20,411 nucleotides of DNA from CAYNYF01 sp964401385 (lineage in GTDB: Bacteria; Planctomycetota; Phycisphaerae; SM23-33): NCBI GenBank assembly GCA_964401385.1, contig CAYNYF010000081.1:1-20411 (forward strand). The letters are read 5' to 3'. The translations under genes and the position numbers were made by a program. The stretch's first letter is position 1, and each line of letters opens with the position of its first letter. Below the pieces are notes generated by a model, which had not been told where the DNA came from, searched no databases, and was given only the letters and a program-made list of their open reading frames with translations. Positions 8,910 to 16,487 of this stretch are shown here, piece after piece.

Positions 8910-9022
8910 GGGCGTCTCCAGACTGCGGTTGGACCTCCTGTCCCTGGGCGACCCGGCCACGCCGGCCACGGGTTCGGCCCCTGACGGTGTGCCGGTGCAA
9001 CAGCCCGGCAAGGACTGCCTAT

Positions 9023-9050
9023 ATGATAACCGATGCTCGCGGAAATGGCA
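9023..9050 (-). promoter_or_regulatory. Weak promoter candidate for CotH gene
   Basis: On the minus strand TGCCAT (9050-9045) and TATCAT (9028-9023) are 16 nt apart and would give a leader of roughly 110 nt to the ATG at 8909. The matches to consensus are only moderate. Confidence 0.25.
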
Positions 9051-9154
9051 GCCAGGATTCTTCGCGGCCGGATCCTGTTCGGCAGGCGCCAGACCGGGCT
9101 GCCGGCGGTGCTGCTGCTGAAGCTGTGTTTGCGGCGGTACCTCAAGAAGGGCAG

Positions 9155-9964
9155 CTAGCCGGGCTCGTTCGGCTCGACGCGTTTGAGCGTCACGTCAAGC
9201 GTGTACTCCATCAGCTCCACGTCCTCTACCTCCCCTACTGCGTACCTGATCCGGTCGGAGATCCGGTTGGCGATGATGATGCCCCGGACCTTCTTCCCGT
9301 CGGCCAGGTGCTGCCGGACCCACCCCTTGTACCTGAGCAACTGGCCGCAGGCGGCGTCGGCTCCACGAGACGCCTTCAGTTCCACCACGAGGAAGTCGCC
9401 GTTCCGGTCGGTGGCGAGGATGTCGATCCGGCCGACGGGCGTGACGTACTCCACGCCGGCGTTCCCGTCATCGTCGACGTACAGGTCCAGCCCCTCCTCG
9501 ATCTTGTTCAGGTTGGCGGCGAGATAATCCCGGAGGTGCGTCTCCATCGCAAAGGCATCCGTGCCCTCGCGTGCCTCCGTGTGCCCGCCTTCCTCGGCCG
9601 TGCCGCCGGCCGGTTGCCCGTCTTCGTCGACCTGTTGGACTGTAAGCTTGCCGCTTTCCATCTCAACGATGGCCCACGTTCCGTGCCTGGCGGGGTCGTA
9701 CAGCTCAAGCTGCCCACGCCCGGTCCGGAACAGGCAGTCCGAATCCCGCTTGGCGATCATCGGCTTCCGCAGATCGGGGGCGTGCACCCGCGACGGATGG
9801 TTCACCGTTGAGTAGATGATCTGGGTCTGGATCGTGCTGCGGTTCGTGCCTGGGTACTTCCGCAGTATCCAATTCCGGACGGCCACGTTCGTGGTCGGAC
9901 TACCCAGGGCCTCTACCGCCTCCTTCATCATCTGCCAGACGTAAGGCCTGCCGCTCTCTACCAT
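9155..9964 (-). CDS. NucS/DUF91-like endonuclease with N-terminal winged-helix-like domain
   Basis: The 269-aa protein has two parts. Residues 10-100 form a DUF7669-like, helix-rich region (AVRNWILRKYPGTNRSTIQT, then LFRTGRGQLELYDP) that resembles a DNA-binding winged helix. Residues 138-265 form a restriction-endonuclease-like fold close to NucS/DUF91: METHLRDYLAANL, GRIDILATD with Asp181, VVELKAS with Glu195 and Lys197, and GQLLRYKGWV with Gln208. These give the PD-(D/E)XK-type active site, apparently intact. The linker (about 100-137) is acidic and low in complexity. The ATG at 9964 follows AAGGGGAAGGAC, a good ribosome-binding site. NucS enzymes cut mismatched or branched DNA in archaea and actinobacteria, but this two-domain form may have another target. 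It appears monocistronic, with a possible promoter at 9997-10025. Confidence 0.8.
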   Translation of the reverse strand: MVESGRPYVWQMMKEAVEALGSPTTNVAVRNWILRKYPGTNRSTIQTQIIYSTVNHPSRVHAPDLRKPMIAKRDSDCLFRTGRGQLELYDPARHGTWAIVEMESGKLTVQQVDEDGQPAGGTAEEGGHTEAREGTDAFAMETHLRDYLAANLNKIEEGLDLYVDDDGNAGVEYVTPVGRIDILATDRNGDFLVVELKASRGADAACGQLLRYKGWVRQHLADGKKVRGIIIANRISDRIRYAVGEVEDVELMEYTLDVTLKRVEPNEPG

Positions 9965-9996
9965 GTCCTTCCCCTTGGGTCTAAACTGCCGACCTG

Positions 9997-10025
9997 ATTC
10001 TACCCGCTCCCGAGAGGTCCGTCGA
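9997..10025 (-). promoter_or_regulatory. Candidate promoter of NucS-like gene
   Basis: On the minus strand TCGACG (10025-10020, four of six to TTGACA) and TAGAAT (10002-9997, five of six to TATAAT) are 17 nt apart. The -10 ends 32 nt before the ATG. Confidence 0.4.
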
Positions 10026-10099
10026 CCGCGCGGCGTAAGCTGGCGCGGCGCCTTCTCCGTGGCTCTCTCCTGGCCCCGGGCCGCGGGATCGACCCGGAA

Positions 10100-10175
10100 C
10101 CGGTGGTTCTCGGTGTGGCCCGGTGTGGGAAAGCCCAGGAACGCCGAAAGGCCCGTCAGACGGAGCTTTCTCCAG
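10100..10175 (-). repeat. Dispersed terminator-bearing repeat, copy A
   Basis: An 18-bp block (10100-10117, CCGGTGGTTCTCGGTGTG on plus) is identical to 17933-17950. Both blocks are followed by AACGCCGAAAG and a CCCGTC-GACGG hairpin. Copy A lies after the stop of the membrane-protein gene, and copy B lies after the tRNA-Arg, in the same orientation relative to transcription. The rest of the 9965-10283 gap shows no gene. Confidence 0.65.
10146..10170 (-). terminator. Terminator-like hairpin after membrane-protein gene
   Basis: Reading the minus strand, GAAAG-C-TCCGT-CTG-ACGGG-C-CTTTC forms a stem of ten pairs with one C/C mismatch and a three-base loop. It lies about 115 nt downstream of the stop at 10284. 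There is no long T tract, so its strength is uncertain. Confidence 0.5.
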
Positions 10176-10283
10176 CCGACGGAAAAGGCCGCGCGAGCAT
10201 GCGGCTCCGCACGGCCTCAGTCTCTTGGGTTCGCGACCCGGCGCTGGTCAGTCGCCGGATACTCGTTCCACTGTCACAGATCG

Positions 10284-10889
10284 CTAATCCGGATTCCTTG
10301 GATGCCTGTCCCTCGTACTGACCGTTCCGTTCGCCTCCAAGACGACGACTTTGTCTGCCCCAAGGTTGTTCGTGACATACTCATCAACCGTTGCCTCGAC
10401 CTTCTCGGTCCCGTGAATGCCGGTCAGGATGAGTATGCCGTCGTGTTCGATCCAGAATGACCGCTTGACGGCCGCCCCTGGGGGAACATCGCCAAACGCG
10501 AGGCGTACGCCCCCGCCGGCCACTTGCGCGGATTCCAGCGGCAGGTCGCTGTGGTTCGTAATGGAAACCGTGTAACGGGTCTCGATCATGATGGCGCCGA
10601 AGACTGCGCCGCCCGCCACAGCGAAATTGGCGAGGTACAAGGCCAGCATCCCCAGCGCCTGCCAGACAAGACGCCGCCGTCGCGCCGCGTCCGCTCGCCA
10701 TGAGCGCCATAGATAGACGGCAAGGCATACTGCTCCGACCGCTACGCAGCATACCCCAGCGCAGATCGCCACGACTCCCGCACCCATGAGCCACTCCGCC
10801 CTCGAGAGAACCCAGGCAAGGAAGATCGCAATGCCAGTGACGAGCGGCGCGATCCCCAGGAACAGAGCACCCTTGAGTGATGCCTTCAT
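10284..10889 (-). CDS. Three-helix membrane protein of unknown function
   Basis: I do not recognise this 201-aa protein. It has membrane segments at about 6-28, 34-61 and 75-101, with a basic loop (WRSWRADAARRRR, 61-73) between the second and third that should be cytoplasmic. Residues 104-201 are soluble and look beta-rich: RYTVSITNHSDLPLESAQV, then a DVPPGAAVKRSF segment and a short Lys/Val-rich strand. That resembles small Ig-like domains that follow membrane anchors. Three crossings after a cytoplasmic N-terminus would place this domain outside the cytoplasm. The ATG at 10889 follows AAAGGGG with a workable spacing. No neighbour on the same strand is close enough for an operon with it. Function is not predictable from context. 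Confidence 0.65.
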   Translation of the reverse strand: MKASLKGALFLGIAPLVTGIAIFLAWVLSRAEWLMGAGVVAICAGVCCVAVGAVCLAVYLWRSWRADAARRRRLVWQALGMLALYLANFAVAGGAVFGAIMIETRYTVSITNHSDLPLESAQVAGGGVRLAFGDVPPGAAVKRSFWIEHDGILILTGIHGTEKVEATVDEYVTNNLGADKVVVLEANGTVSTRDRHPRNPD

Positions 10890-11340
10890 ATTAGCGGCCC
10901 CTTTCTCACGGGTATTTTACTCTATGGGCTCCAGTTCTTGCAGAACGCCCCCCGCAGCGTTCCTTCATGAACGCCTCTTTCAGAATCCCGATGTTGCCGG
11001 CCGTGACCGGCGCGTCCCCCGCGGCGCCGGAGTTGCGGCTCTCGGCAAGCCTTGGCGTGGCGGATGGCCTCCGCCCCGGCCGCGCGGCAGAGGTACTCGG
11101 CCGCGGCCGGGCGCCCGGGGACTGCGAGAACGCCATCTGCCCCCGGATTCAATGCCCAAGATGCCCATCCACCGCGCGTTAGCGACGCAAAGGTGGCTCT
11201 CCCGAGGGCGTGCGCCGGCGACGTCACCCCGAAGGAAGTCGCGATGTCAGGGCTTTCCCTGGCATCTTTCTGCAAATGATGGCCAAGGGCGGGCTCTGCA
11301 CGCGGGCATTAAGCGCCGCGGTTCCCCCTTTACGGCCGAA
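10890..11340. other. Intergenic gap, possibly a decayed gene
   Basis: This 451-nt GC-rich stretch has no intact gene that I can support. On the minus strand several short frames look protein-like in pieces, for example DGVLAVPGRPAAAEYLCRAAGAE and, in another frame, APVTAGNIGILKEAFMKERC. They would need a frameshift to join, which suggests an old broken gene. I could not name a family. Confidence 0.35.
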
Positions 11341-12084
11341 TCAGACGTCGCGGCCGATCCAATCCGGTTCCGGGAGGCCCAACAAGCGCTTGGCGTTTTG
11401 CCACAGGATGAGTTTCTTGTACTCGTGGCGGATGTCCGAGTCCAGTATCACCGACGGCCGCGTCCCCTCGAATGCGTACAGCACCTTTTCCGGCCCGGCG
11501 AACTCCACCGCCCGCTTGATCATGTCGATCGGGGTCACCTTCGGCAGCGACCGTTCGCAGAAGAAATGGAGGTACGCGGTGTCCAGGTGGACGTTGGGCC
11601 TCTTCTCGGCGATGACCGTGGCCTCGTAACTGTAATTCCCGCCGAGGTGGGCGATGATAATCTTCAGTTCCGGGTACCGGTCTGCCAGTTCGTCGATGTG
11701 TACGCACGTGGCGTACTCGGAGTAAAGTTCTTTGAAGGCCACGACCCCGGAGTGGAACAGCACCGGTATGCCGAGTTCCTGGGCCTTGGCGAAGATGGGT
11801 GCCAGTCTGGCTTCGTTAGCACGGAAGCGCTGGGCCGGAGGTATGAACTTGATGCCGCGGTGCCCCCGCTGCTTGACCGCGACCTCCAGGTCGTCTGCGG
11901 CCCTGGCAGGGTTAGACAGGTCCGCCCAGTAGAATGGGATGAACTGCCCGGGCCACTTCTTGGCCCATCTGAGCACCAGGTCGTTCTGTCCCGGGCCCGG
12001 CAGCAGGACCGTGACGGTGATGTGGTTCCGCTGCATGAACTCGTGTACTCCCGGGTACGGATGCTGGTGGAAGTCGATTATCAC
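11341..12084 (-). CDS. Amidohydrolase-2 family metal-dependent hydrolase
   Basis: The 247-aa protein is a compact TIM-barrel amidohydrolase of the ACMSD-like amidohydrolase-2 type. Visible motifs are DFHQH at the N-terminus (His6, His8), GIKF (77-80), a strand ending LFHSG (His111), IIAHLGGN (His146) and the C-terminal NAKRLLGL (230-237). The usual last ligand motif, GSD near the end of the barrel, reads AFEGTRP here (about 204-210), so the Asp appears replaced by Glu206. The start codon is GTG at 12084, preceded by GAGGAG. At 247 residues it is on the short side for the family, but both ends look complete. Such enzymes hydrolyse or decarboxylate small organic substrates; the substrate here is unknown. 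It is monocistronic and oriented away from the peptidase gene. Confidence 0.8.
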   Translation of the reverse strand: MIIDFHQHPYPGVHEFMQRNHITVTVLLPGPGQNDLVLRWAKKWPGQFIPFYWADLSNPARAADDLEVAVKQRGHRGIKFIPPAQRFRANEARLAPIFAKAQELGIPVLFHSGVVAFKELYSEYATCVHIDELADRYPELKIIIAHLGGNYSYEATVIAEKRPNVHLDTAYLHFFCERSLPKVTPIDMIKRAVEFAGPEKVLYAFEGTRPSVILDSDIRHEYKKLILWQNAKRLLGLPEPDWIGRDV

Positions 12085-12108
12085 GGCAATCTCCTCAAGT
12101 GCAGGCCG

Positions 12109-12131
12109 CTGTATAGGGAATCATTCTACAG
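12109..12131. promoter_or_regulatory. Partial dyad over amidohydrolase promoter region
   Basis: CTGTA (12109-12113) and TACAG (12127-12131) form a 23-bp partly symmetric site. It covers a minus-strand TAGAAT (12128-12123) and ends 24 nt before the GTG start of the amidohydrolase. It could be an operator, but the central bases are only partly symmetric. Confidence 0.25.
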
Positions 12132-12180
12132 ACCTGACGGTGGGCGTCACGTCCGTCTTTGGAAAGCGGGCGCGTGCGGC

Positions 12181-12360
12181 TTACAGCACAGCGCTGCCCC
12201 GCCCAGCCAGATGAGCAGGTTTGGGACGGAAATCCTCGCGCAGCCAAGGAATCTGGAAGCCTTGATGGAGCTGTCCGGCATGTGGATCGACGGGCTGCAA
12301 GAGCGCAGGCCCATCCGGGAGATCACCCTGGACATGGACAGCTCGGCCAGCGAGACGTAC
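12181..12360 (+). pseudogene. IS1380-family transposase remnant
   Basis: The plus-strand frame encodes SAAPPSQMSRFGTEILAQ, then NLEALMELSGMWIDGL, ERRPIREITLDMDSS and ASETY. This is the middle of an IS1380-type DDE transposase up to its first catalytic Asp region (LDMDSS). Homology stops right after SETY, where intact relatives continue with a Gly-Gln/Glu-Gln-Glu-Gly-rich stretch. The N-terminal third and the whole C-terminal half are missing. It is a different lineage from the intact IS1380 transposase at 18985-20361, whose matching motif is LDFDATDD. It marks an old insertion between the amidohydrolase and the peptidase genes. Confidence 0.7.
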
Positions 12361-12785
12361 CTGCCTCGTCGGTCTCTGGCGACGATTGTCGCATCTCCGG
12401 CCATCCGGGGCAGAGCATCGCTCCGCCGGTGGACTGATTGCGCGCAGGCCGTGGGGCATCGGATGATGTGATCTGGACGAATCCGCCGGGTTCCGTTCAG
12501 GCCCGGCAGGTTCACTTCGAGCCGTCAGGCCGCCCCACCGTCGTCCGAGCAGAGCAGGCTCCCCAGTCGCTTCCGGCGGGCGAGAGGCCCGTTGCTGGGC
12601 GCGGGGACCGCGGTTCGTTGATCCGCCAGGTCCCCGATCCCCGCTTTCATGTTGAGGCATCTGGTGCATGATGGGTACGAGAACCTATAATAGCCGTCCC
12701 ACGGTGGGCACTCTCGTCGCAGCGCACGCCCGCGCGGTGATGATCGGACGGGGTCGTCTGACCGGCAAGTACAGAGGAGGCACGC
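12361..12785. other. Gap between transposase remnant and peptidase gene
   Basis: No gene is supportable in these 425 nt. The only clear element is a perfect TATAAT at 12686-12691, listed separately. Confidence 0.5.
12662..12691 (+). promoter_or_regulatory. Candidate promoter of M14 peptidase gene
   Basis: TATAAT at 12686-12691 is a perfect -10 match. TGGTGC at 12662-12667, 18 nt upstream, is a weak -35. The site lies about 95 nt before the ATG at 12786. Confidence 0.4.
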
Positions 12786-13913
12786 ATGTCGGCGTCATGG
12801 CAATCTCAATCCTTTGAGCATATTTGCGAGCAGGCCGCCGGGTTCGTCGCGCGGAGCCCGGCCATCGCCCGCATGGATTCGCTGGGCAAGTCACCCGAAG
12901 GGCGAGAGGTTCTCGCGGTGGAGGTGACCGACCGGACCGTCCGGCCGGAGGACAAGCAACTGGCGATCGTCGTCTGTGGCCGGCATGGCGGGGAGTTGGG
13001 TACGCGGGCAGTTGGCGCCGCCCTGCTGGGGTGGTTGGCGTCCGCCCCGGCCGCCGAGACGCGCCGTCGGCAGCGGGTGTTCGTTGTCCCCGTCGCCAAC
13101 CCCGACGGGTGCGTTCGCGAGGAATTCCACGCCCCCCGTGACGGGCTGAGCGAGCTTGAGCAGCGGACGATCCTGGCCCTGGCCGAACGGCTGGCGCCGG
13201 ATGCGGTGGTGGACGTCCACAGCCTGAGCCGCAGCGACGTGGAGGCAGTCATCGCCGCCCACACCGGCCGCTGCGCCGTGGACGAACTGATCCACCACCG
13301 CCTGGCCGCAGAGATGGCCCGGGCGGCGGCCGAGGAGGGTTATCCGTTCGACGTGGAGGGCGTCCCCTTCGACGCGTCCTACAACAACTTCTTCTGCGGC
13401 GCTTGCTACGATCGCTTCCACAGCATCGCGTTTGGGATGGAGGTCAACCACCTGAGCCTTACCCCGTCCGAGGCCGGCGAGAGCGCCGTAGCGGCGATCG
13501 CGGGCCTGCTGGAGCAGGGCAACCGCCGCCTCGGCTGGCAGGACGAAGCCGGCTATCCCAACCAGATCCTGGTCGGCAACTTCTCCTGCTCGGTTCGCCC
13601 CGCCGGCGCCGACGCCGAACAGCGGCGGCGGTCGCGCGCGGAGATCTGGCGGAACCGGACCGCCTTTACCCCGCCGAAGCGCGAAATGCCGGACCGAAGC
13701 ACCCTCAAAGCGACCGTGAGCCACGCCGGCTACTCTCCACCCTGTTCGTGGTCTATTTGCTGCCGACTGCGCGGCCAACCCGCCTTCCGCAGCATTCACC
13801 TGGACGGACAGAAGCCGGAGCACCTGATATTTCGGGACGAGTGCTCCACATTTGTCTCGGTGCTGGTCCGGGCGGGAGCGCCGGAGTCGCACGAGTTGGC
13901 GATCGAACTTTGA
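12786..13913 (+). CDS. M14-like zinc carboxypeptidase
   Basis: The 375-aa product keeps the M14 active-site pattern: GRHGGE with His67 and Glu70 as zinc ligands, NPDG (105-108), VDVHS with His145 as third ligand, and GMEVNH with Glu219 in the place of the catalytic Glu. The catalytic domain spans about 25-245. Residues 245-375 form a less conserved tail that may be a second beta domain. No signal peptide is visible (MSASWQSQSFEHICEQ), so it is probably cytoplasmic. AGAGGAGG just before the ATG at 12786 supports the start. The GH42-like gene follows 65 nt after the stop on the same strand, so the two may be cotranscribed and might act on one glycopeptide-like substrate; that is inference. The exact bond cleaved is unknown. 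Confidence 0.82.
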   Translation: MSASWQSQSFEHICEQAAGFVARSPAIARMDSLGKSPEGREVLAVEVTDRTVRPEDKQLAIVVCGRHGGELGTRAVGAALLGWLASAPAAETRRRQRVFVVPVANPDGCVREEFHAPRDGLSELEQRTILALAERLAPDAVVDVHSLSRSDVEAVIAAHTGRCAVDELIHHRLAAEMARAAAEEGYPFDVEGVPFDASYNNFFCGACYDRFHSIAFGMEVNHLSLTPSEAGESAVAAIAGLLEQGNRRLGWQDEAGYPNQILVGNFSCSVRPAGADAEQRRRSRAEIWRNRTAFTPPKREMPDRSTLKATVSHAGYSPPCSWSICCRLRGQPAFRSIHLDGQKPEHLIFRDECSTFVSVLVRAGAPESHELAIEL

Positions 13914-13978
13914 CGTGGGCCGGCCGGCCTGGACAACCAGATTGAGAATCGGCGGCTTGCCGGTTAGAAGGAGCAGCC

Positions 13979-16048
13979 ATGGAAGAACGGATTGTGTATC
14001 GAGTTGGGGCGCACGAGCCGATCTTTCATCGTTTGCGGACGGGCAACACCACTGCCAGGGAGTGGGAGCGGTGGCAATATGAAACCTCCAGGGAGAACCT
14101 CGAGATCCTGGGCGAGCTGGGCGTCCGGCGCGCCCACATCGCCTGTAGCAAGGGCTTCGGCCTGGAGTGCGAAAAGCCCTTGATCGAGCGGGCGGCCCGT
14201 TTCGCCGAGGACGCCGCGAAGTACGACATCGCGACCAGCGTCTACTTCCAGGGATTCCCGGTCTACTACGAAACCTTCCTGATCGAGCTGCCCCATGCGA
14301 TCGACTGGCTGGGCCGGCAGCAGAACGGCGACTTCATCCCCTGGGGCGGGCAGACCTTCCGGCGTTACGTCGACCCGGCCTGCCTGGCCTTCCGCGAGTA
14401 TCAGCGGAAGATCCTGAACTACATCTTCGGGCTCTTCAAGCCGGTGCACCTGGGCATCGATAATCCAAGCCCGCCGCCCTCCTGGACCGACGTGGGCCGG
14501 GAGAGCTTCCGAAGCTATCTGCGGAGAAAGTACACTCAGCAAGAGGCCCGGCGCGAGTTCGGCATCTCGTCCTTCGACGCCGTGGACCTGCCGCGCTTCG
14601 ACCCGATCTACTACCCGCCCGACGCCTACCGCATCGTCAAGGACCCCCTGTTGCAGGAGTGGGCCCGCTGGCAAAGCGCCACCGTTACCGAGTACCTCAT
14701 CGAGCACCGCGACTTCATCCGCTCGCGGTCGCCGACCACCCGCTTCAGCTTTAACGGCGGCTGCGACCTGCTGCGCTACAACGCCCTCTTCGACAGGGGC
14801 ATCGACTTGGAGGAGCGACTGGACGGGGTCGCGGTCAACTTCGGCATGGAGGAGTCGTTCTGGCGGCCGGCGGTCGTCGAGAAGACCCCGAGCGGGCAGG
14901 TCGTTATGGACGAGCGGCATCCCGATCAGGCCCGGCAGGCGGAGGGTAAGGTCCGCATCTCCACGGACGCCCGCTTTACCAAGATCAAGGTCAACTACGG
15001 GTTCTCCGGGGGCGGGGGTTTCTGGGGCGAAGTGGACAGGCCCGGCAAGCTGGTGGCGCTGGCGCACACGATGACCTTCGCCAGGGAGGCCAATGACTTC
15101 GGTATTGTCGGACCACTGGCGGCGGACGGGCGGATGCTCGATGACATCCGCGACGTCATCGACTGGGGCAACCAGCACATCGACGTCCTGACCGGCCGGG
15201 AGACCACCATCGCCCCGATCGCCCTGTGGCGGGGCAAGAGCACGTTGGCCTTCATCCGACACACGCCGGTGTGGGAGGCGTGCGCGATCGAGCAGATGCT
15301 CTTCGAGCACCACCTGCCGTTCACCATCCTCTTCGACGGCGGGCTGGAGAAGCACCTCGCCGGGCGGGAGCTGCTGGTATTGCCGGGGACGCAGTGCGTC
15401 TCGGACCGGCAGGTCCAGATTATCACCGAGTTCGTGCAGCGCGGCGGCAAGCTGCTGCTCTTGGGCCCGGCGGGCACGCGGGACGAGCGGGCGCGGCTGC
15501 GGCGGAACTATGCCTTCGAGCACCTGTTCGGCGGATCCATACCCAGCCTGGAATACTTCGGGCCGCCGCACTGGGTACCGCAGCTGAACTGGAACGCGAT
15601 GCCCAACCGGCTGACGGCCGATCCCGGGAAGGGCAAGGTGGTGCTGGTGAAGAGTATCACGCCGGTGTCGCCGTTGGACCTGACGCGAGACCCGTACATG
15701 CCGGAGCGCCAGGTGATGGTGAAGGACATTGTCCCGCCGGCCAACGAGGGGGAGATCATGGCCGAGCTGAACGGGCTGGCGGGCAAGACGCTCCGGGTGG
15801 TCGGCCCGCGGTGGACGCTGGTGGAGTACTGGAAGCGGGGCAACGACCTGCTGGTCTGCCTGTGCAATTTACACAAGCAAGTGGACGGCGGGCCGGTGAC
15901 GATCCACTTGGGGCCGTATAAGGCGAGCGTCGTGACGGTGCATACGCTGCTGGAGACAGACGTGCAGAGGCTGGCGGCGCGGGAGGGGAAGGTGACGATT
16001 CCGGCCCTGGGGCGCTTCTGCGTGATTGAGGCCAAAGGAGTCCTGTGA
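13979..16048 (+). CDS. GH42-like glycoside hydrolase
   Basis: The 689-aa protein resembles GH42 beta-galactosidase-type enzymes. A TIM-barrel part (about 30-395) contains the FRSYLRRKYTQQEARREFG segment that matches the FRxWLxxKYGxLxxLNxxWG stretch of GH42, and later LQEWARWQSATVTEYL. Residues about 410-500 form a class-I-glutaminase-like trimerisation domain (ELLVLPGTQCVSDRQVQIIT, then RGGKLLLLGPAG). The C-terminus is a beta-rich end domain. The usual Asn-Glu acid/base motif is not obvious: the equivalent region reads LGIDNPSPPPSW (about 157-168). There is no signal peptide, so it is probably cytoplasmic. AGAAGGAG lies upstream of the ATG at 13979, 65 nt after the peptidase gene. Substrate and activity are uncertain; a non-canonical or inactive member is possible. 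Confidence 0.7.
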   Translation: MEERIVYRVGAHEPIFHRLRTGNTTAREWERWQYETSRENLEILGELGVRRAHIACSKGFGLECEKPLIERAARFAEDAAKYDIATSVYFQGFPVYYETFLIELPHAIDWLGRQQNGDFIPWGGQTFRRYVDPACLAFREYQRKILNYIFGLFKPVHLGIDNPSPPPSWTDVGRESFRSYLRRKYTQQEARREFGISSFDAVDLPRFDPIYYPPDAYRIVKDPLLQEWARWQSATVTEYLIEHRDFIRSRSPTTRFSFNGGCDLLRYNALFDRGIDLEERLDGVAVNFGMEESFWRPAVVEKTPSGQVVMDERHPDQARQAEGKVRISTDARFTKIKVNYGFSGGGGFWGEVDRPGKLVALAHTMTFAREANDFGIVGPLAADGRMLDDIRDVIDWGNQHIDVLTGRETTIAPIALWRGKSTLAFIRHTPVWEACAIEQMLFEHHLPFTILFDGGLEKHLAGRELLVLPGTQCVSDRQVQIITEFVQRGGKLLLLGPAGTRDERARLRRNYAFEHLFGGSIPSLEYFGPPHWVPQLNWNAMPNRLTADPGKGKVVLVKSITPVSPLDLTRDPYMPERQVMVKDIVPPANEGEIMAELNGLAGKTLRVVGPRWTLVEYWKRGNDLLVCLCNLHKQVDGGPVTIHLGPYKASVVTVHTLLETDVQRLAAREGKVTIPALGRFCVIEAKGVL

Positions 16049-16083
16049 GGCCGCCAATTGCCGACTGGCTCAGACCGGAGCGC

Positions 16084-16330
16084 GCAGTGTCGATCAGCGC
16101 CCGGCCCCGCGAACCCGGCAACCCAAGGAAAACGGCGACCCGACCGCTCTCGATCCGGCCCGCCGTCCCGGAGTACTGACGCTGCACCCCCGCTGATCTG
16201 TTACCTCGCCCGATCCAAAAGCCTTTGCACGCCGTGCGGGGTCTCGTCGCCCAGACATTCCGCCAGTTACCAGCCGTTCTTGCGATCGATCGCTCCCAGC
16301 AGACCCCGAAGGCAACCTTGCCCACGCCGA
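16084..16330 (-). pseudogene. IS701-family transposase remnant
   Basis: Read on the minus strand, three pieces of an IS701-type transposase appear in order. First comes GCLRGLLGAIDRKNGW, then an in-frame TAA where relatives have Gln. LAECLGDETPHGVQRLLDRAR follows, then a second stop. In another frame there is VQRQYSGTAGRIESGRVAVF and then GSRGRALID. The catalytic part between the second and third pieces is missing, as are both ends. The lesions (two stops, one frameshift, an internal deletion) show a long-dead copy. It fills most of the 439-nt gap between the GH42-like gene and the 159-aa gene. Confidence 0.75.
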
Positions 16331-16487
16331 CGCAGATCGCGCCGACCAAAACACCCGCCGATCCGCACGGGCGCCGTGAAGGACCACGCCGAGCTCGCCC
16401 GCCTCGCGCCACGGATCGACAGATGCCGCGGACGAAGCATTGCGGTATGATGACGCGCCGACCTCTCGCACGAAAGGAAGCCCGCGG

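Noticed and set aside
3984..8984. Two long plus-strand open frames (846 and 817 residues) opposite the CotH gene
   Set aside because: They are antisense to a gene with clear domains. Their translations are Val/Gly/Arg/His-rich without motifs, as expected from third-position GC bias.
8910..9011. 34-residue N-terminal extension of the CotH protein
   Set aside because: The LEPR-XLL motif normally lies near the N-terminus, and a GGAG sits six nt before the ATG at 8909.
10224..10250. tRNA-like T arm (GGGTTCGCGACCC)
   Set aside because: No matching acceptor stem or anticodon arm lies upstream, and the loop departs from TTCRANY.
10786..12471. 561-residue plus-strand open frame
   Set aside because: Most of it is antisense to the membrane-protein and amidohydrolase genes; only the end (12181-12360) is meaningful, as a transposase remnant.
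13964..15571. 535-residue minus-strand open frame opposite the GH42-like gene
   Set aside because: It is an antisense shadow without any recognisable motif.
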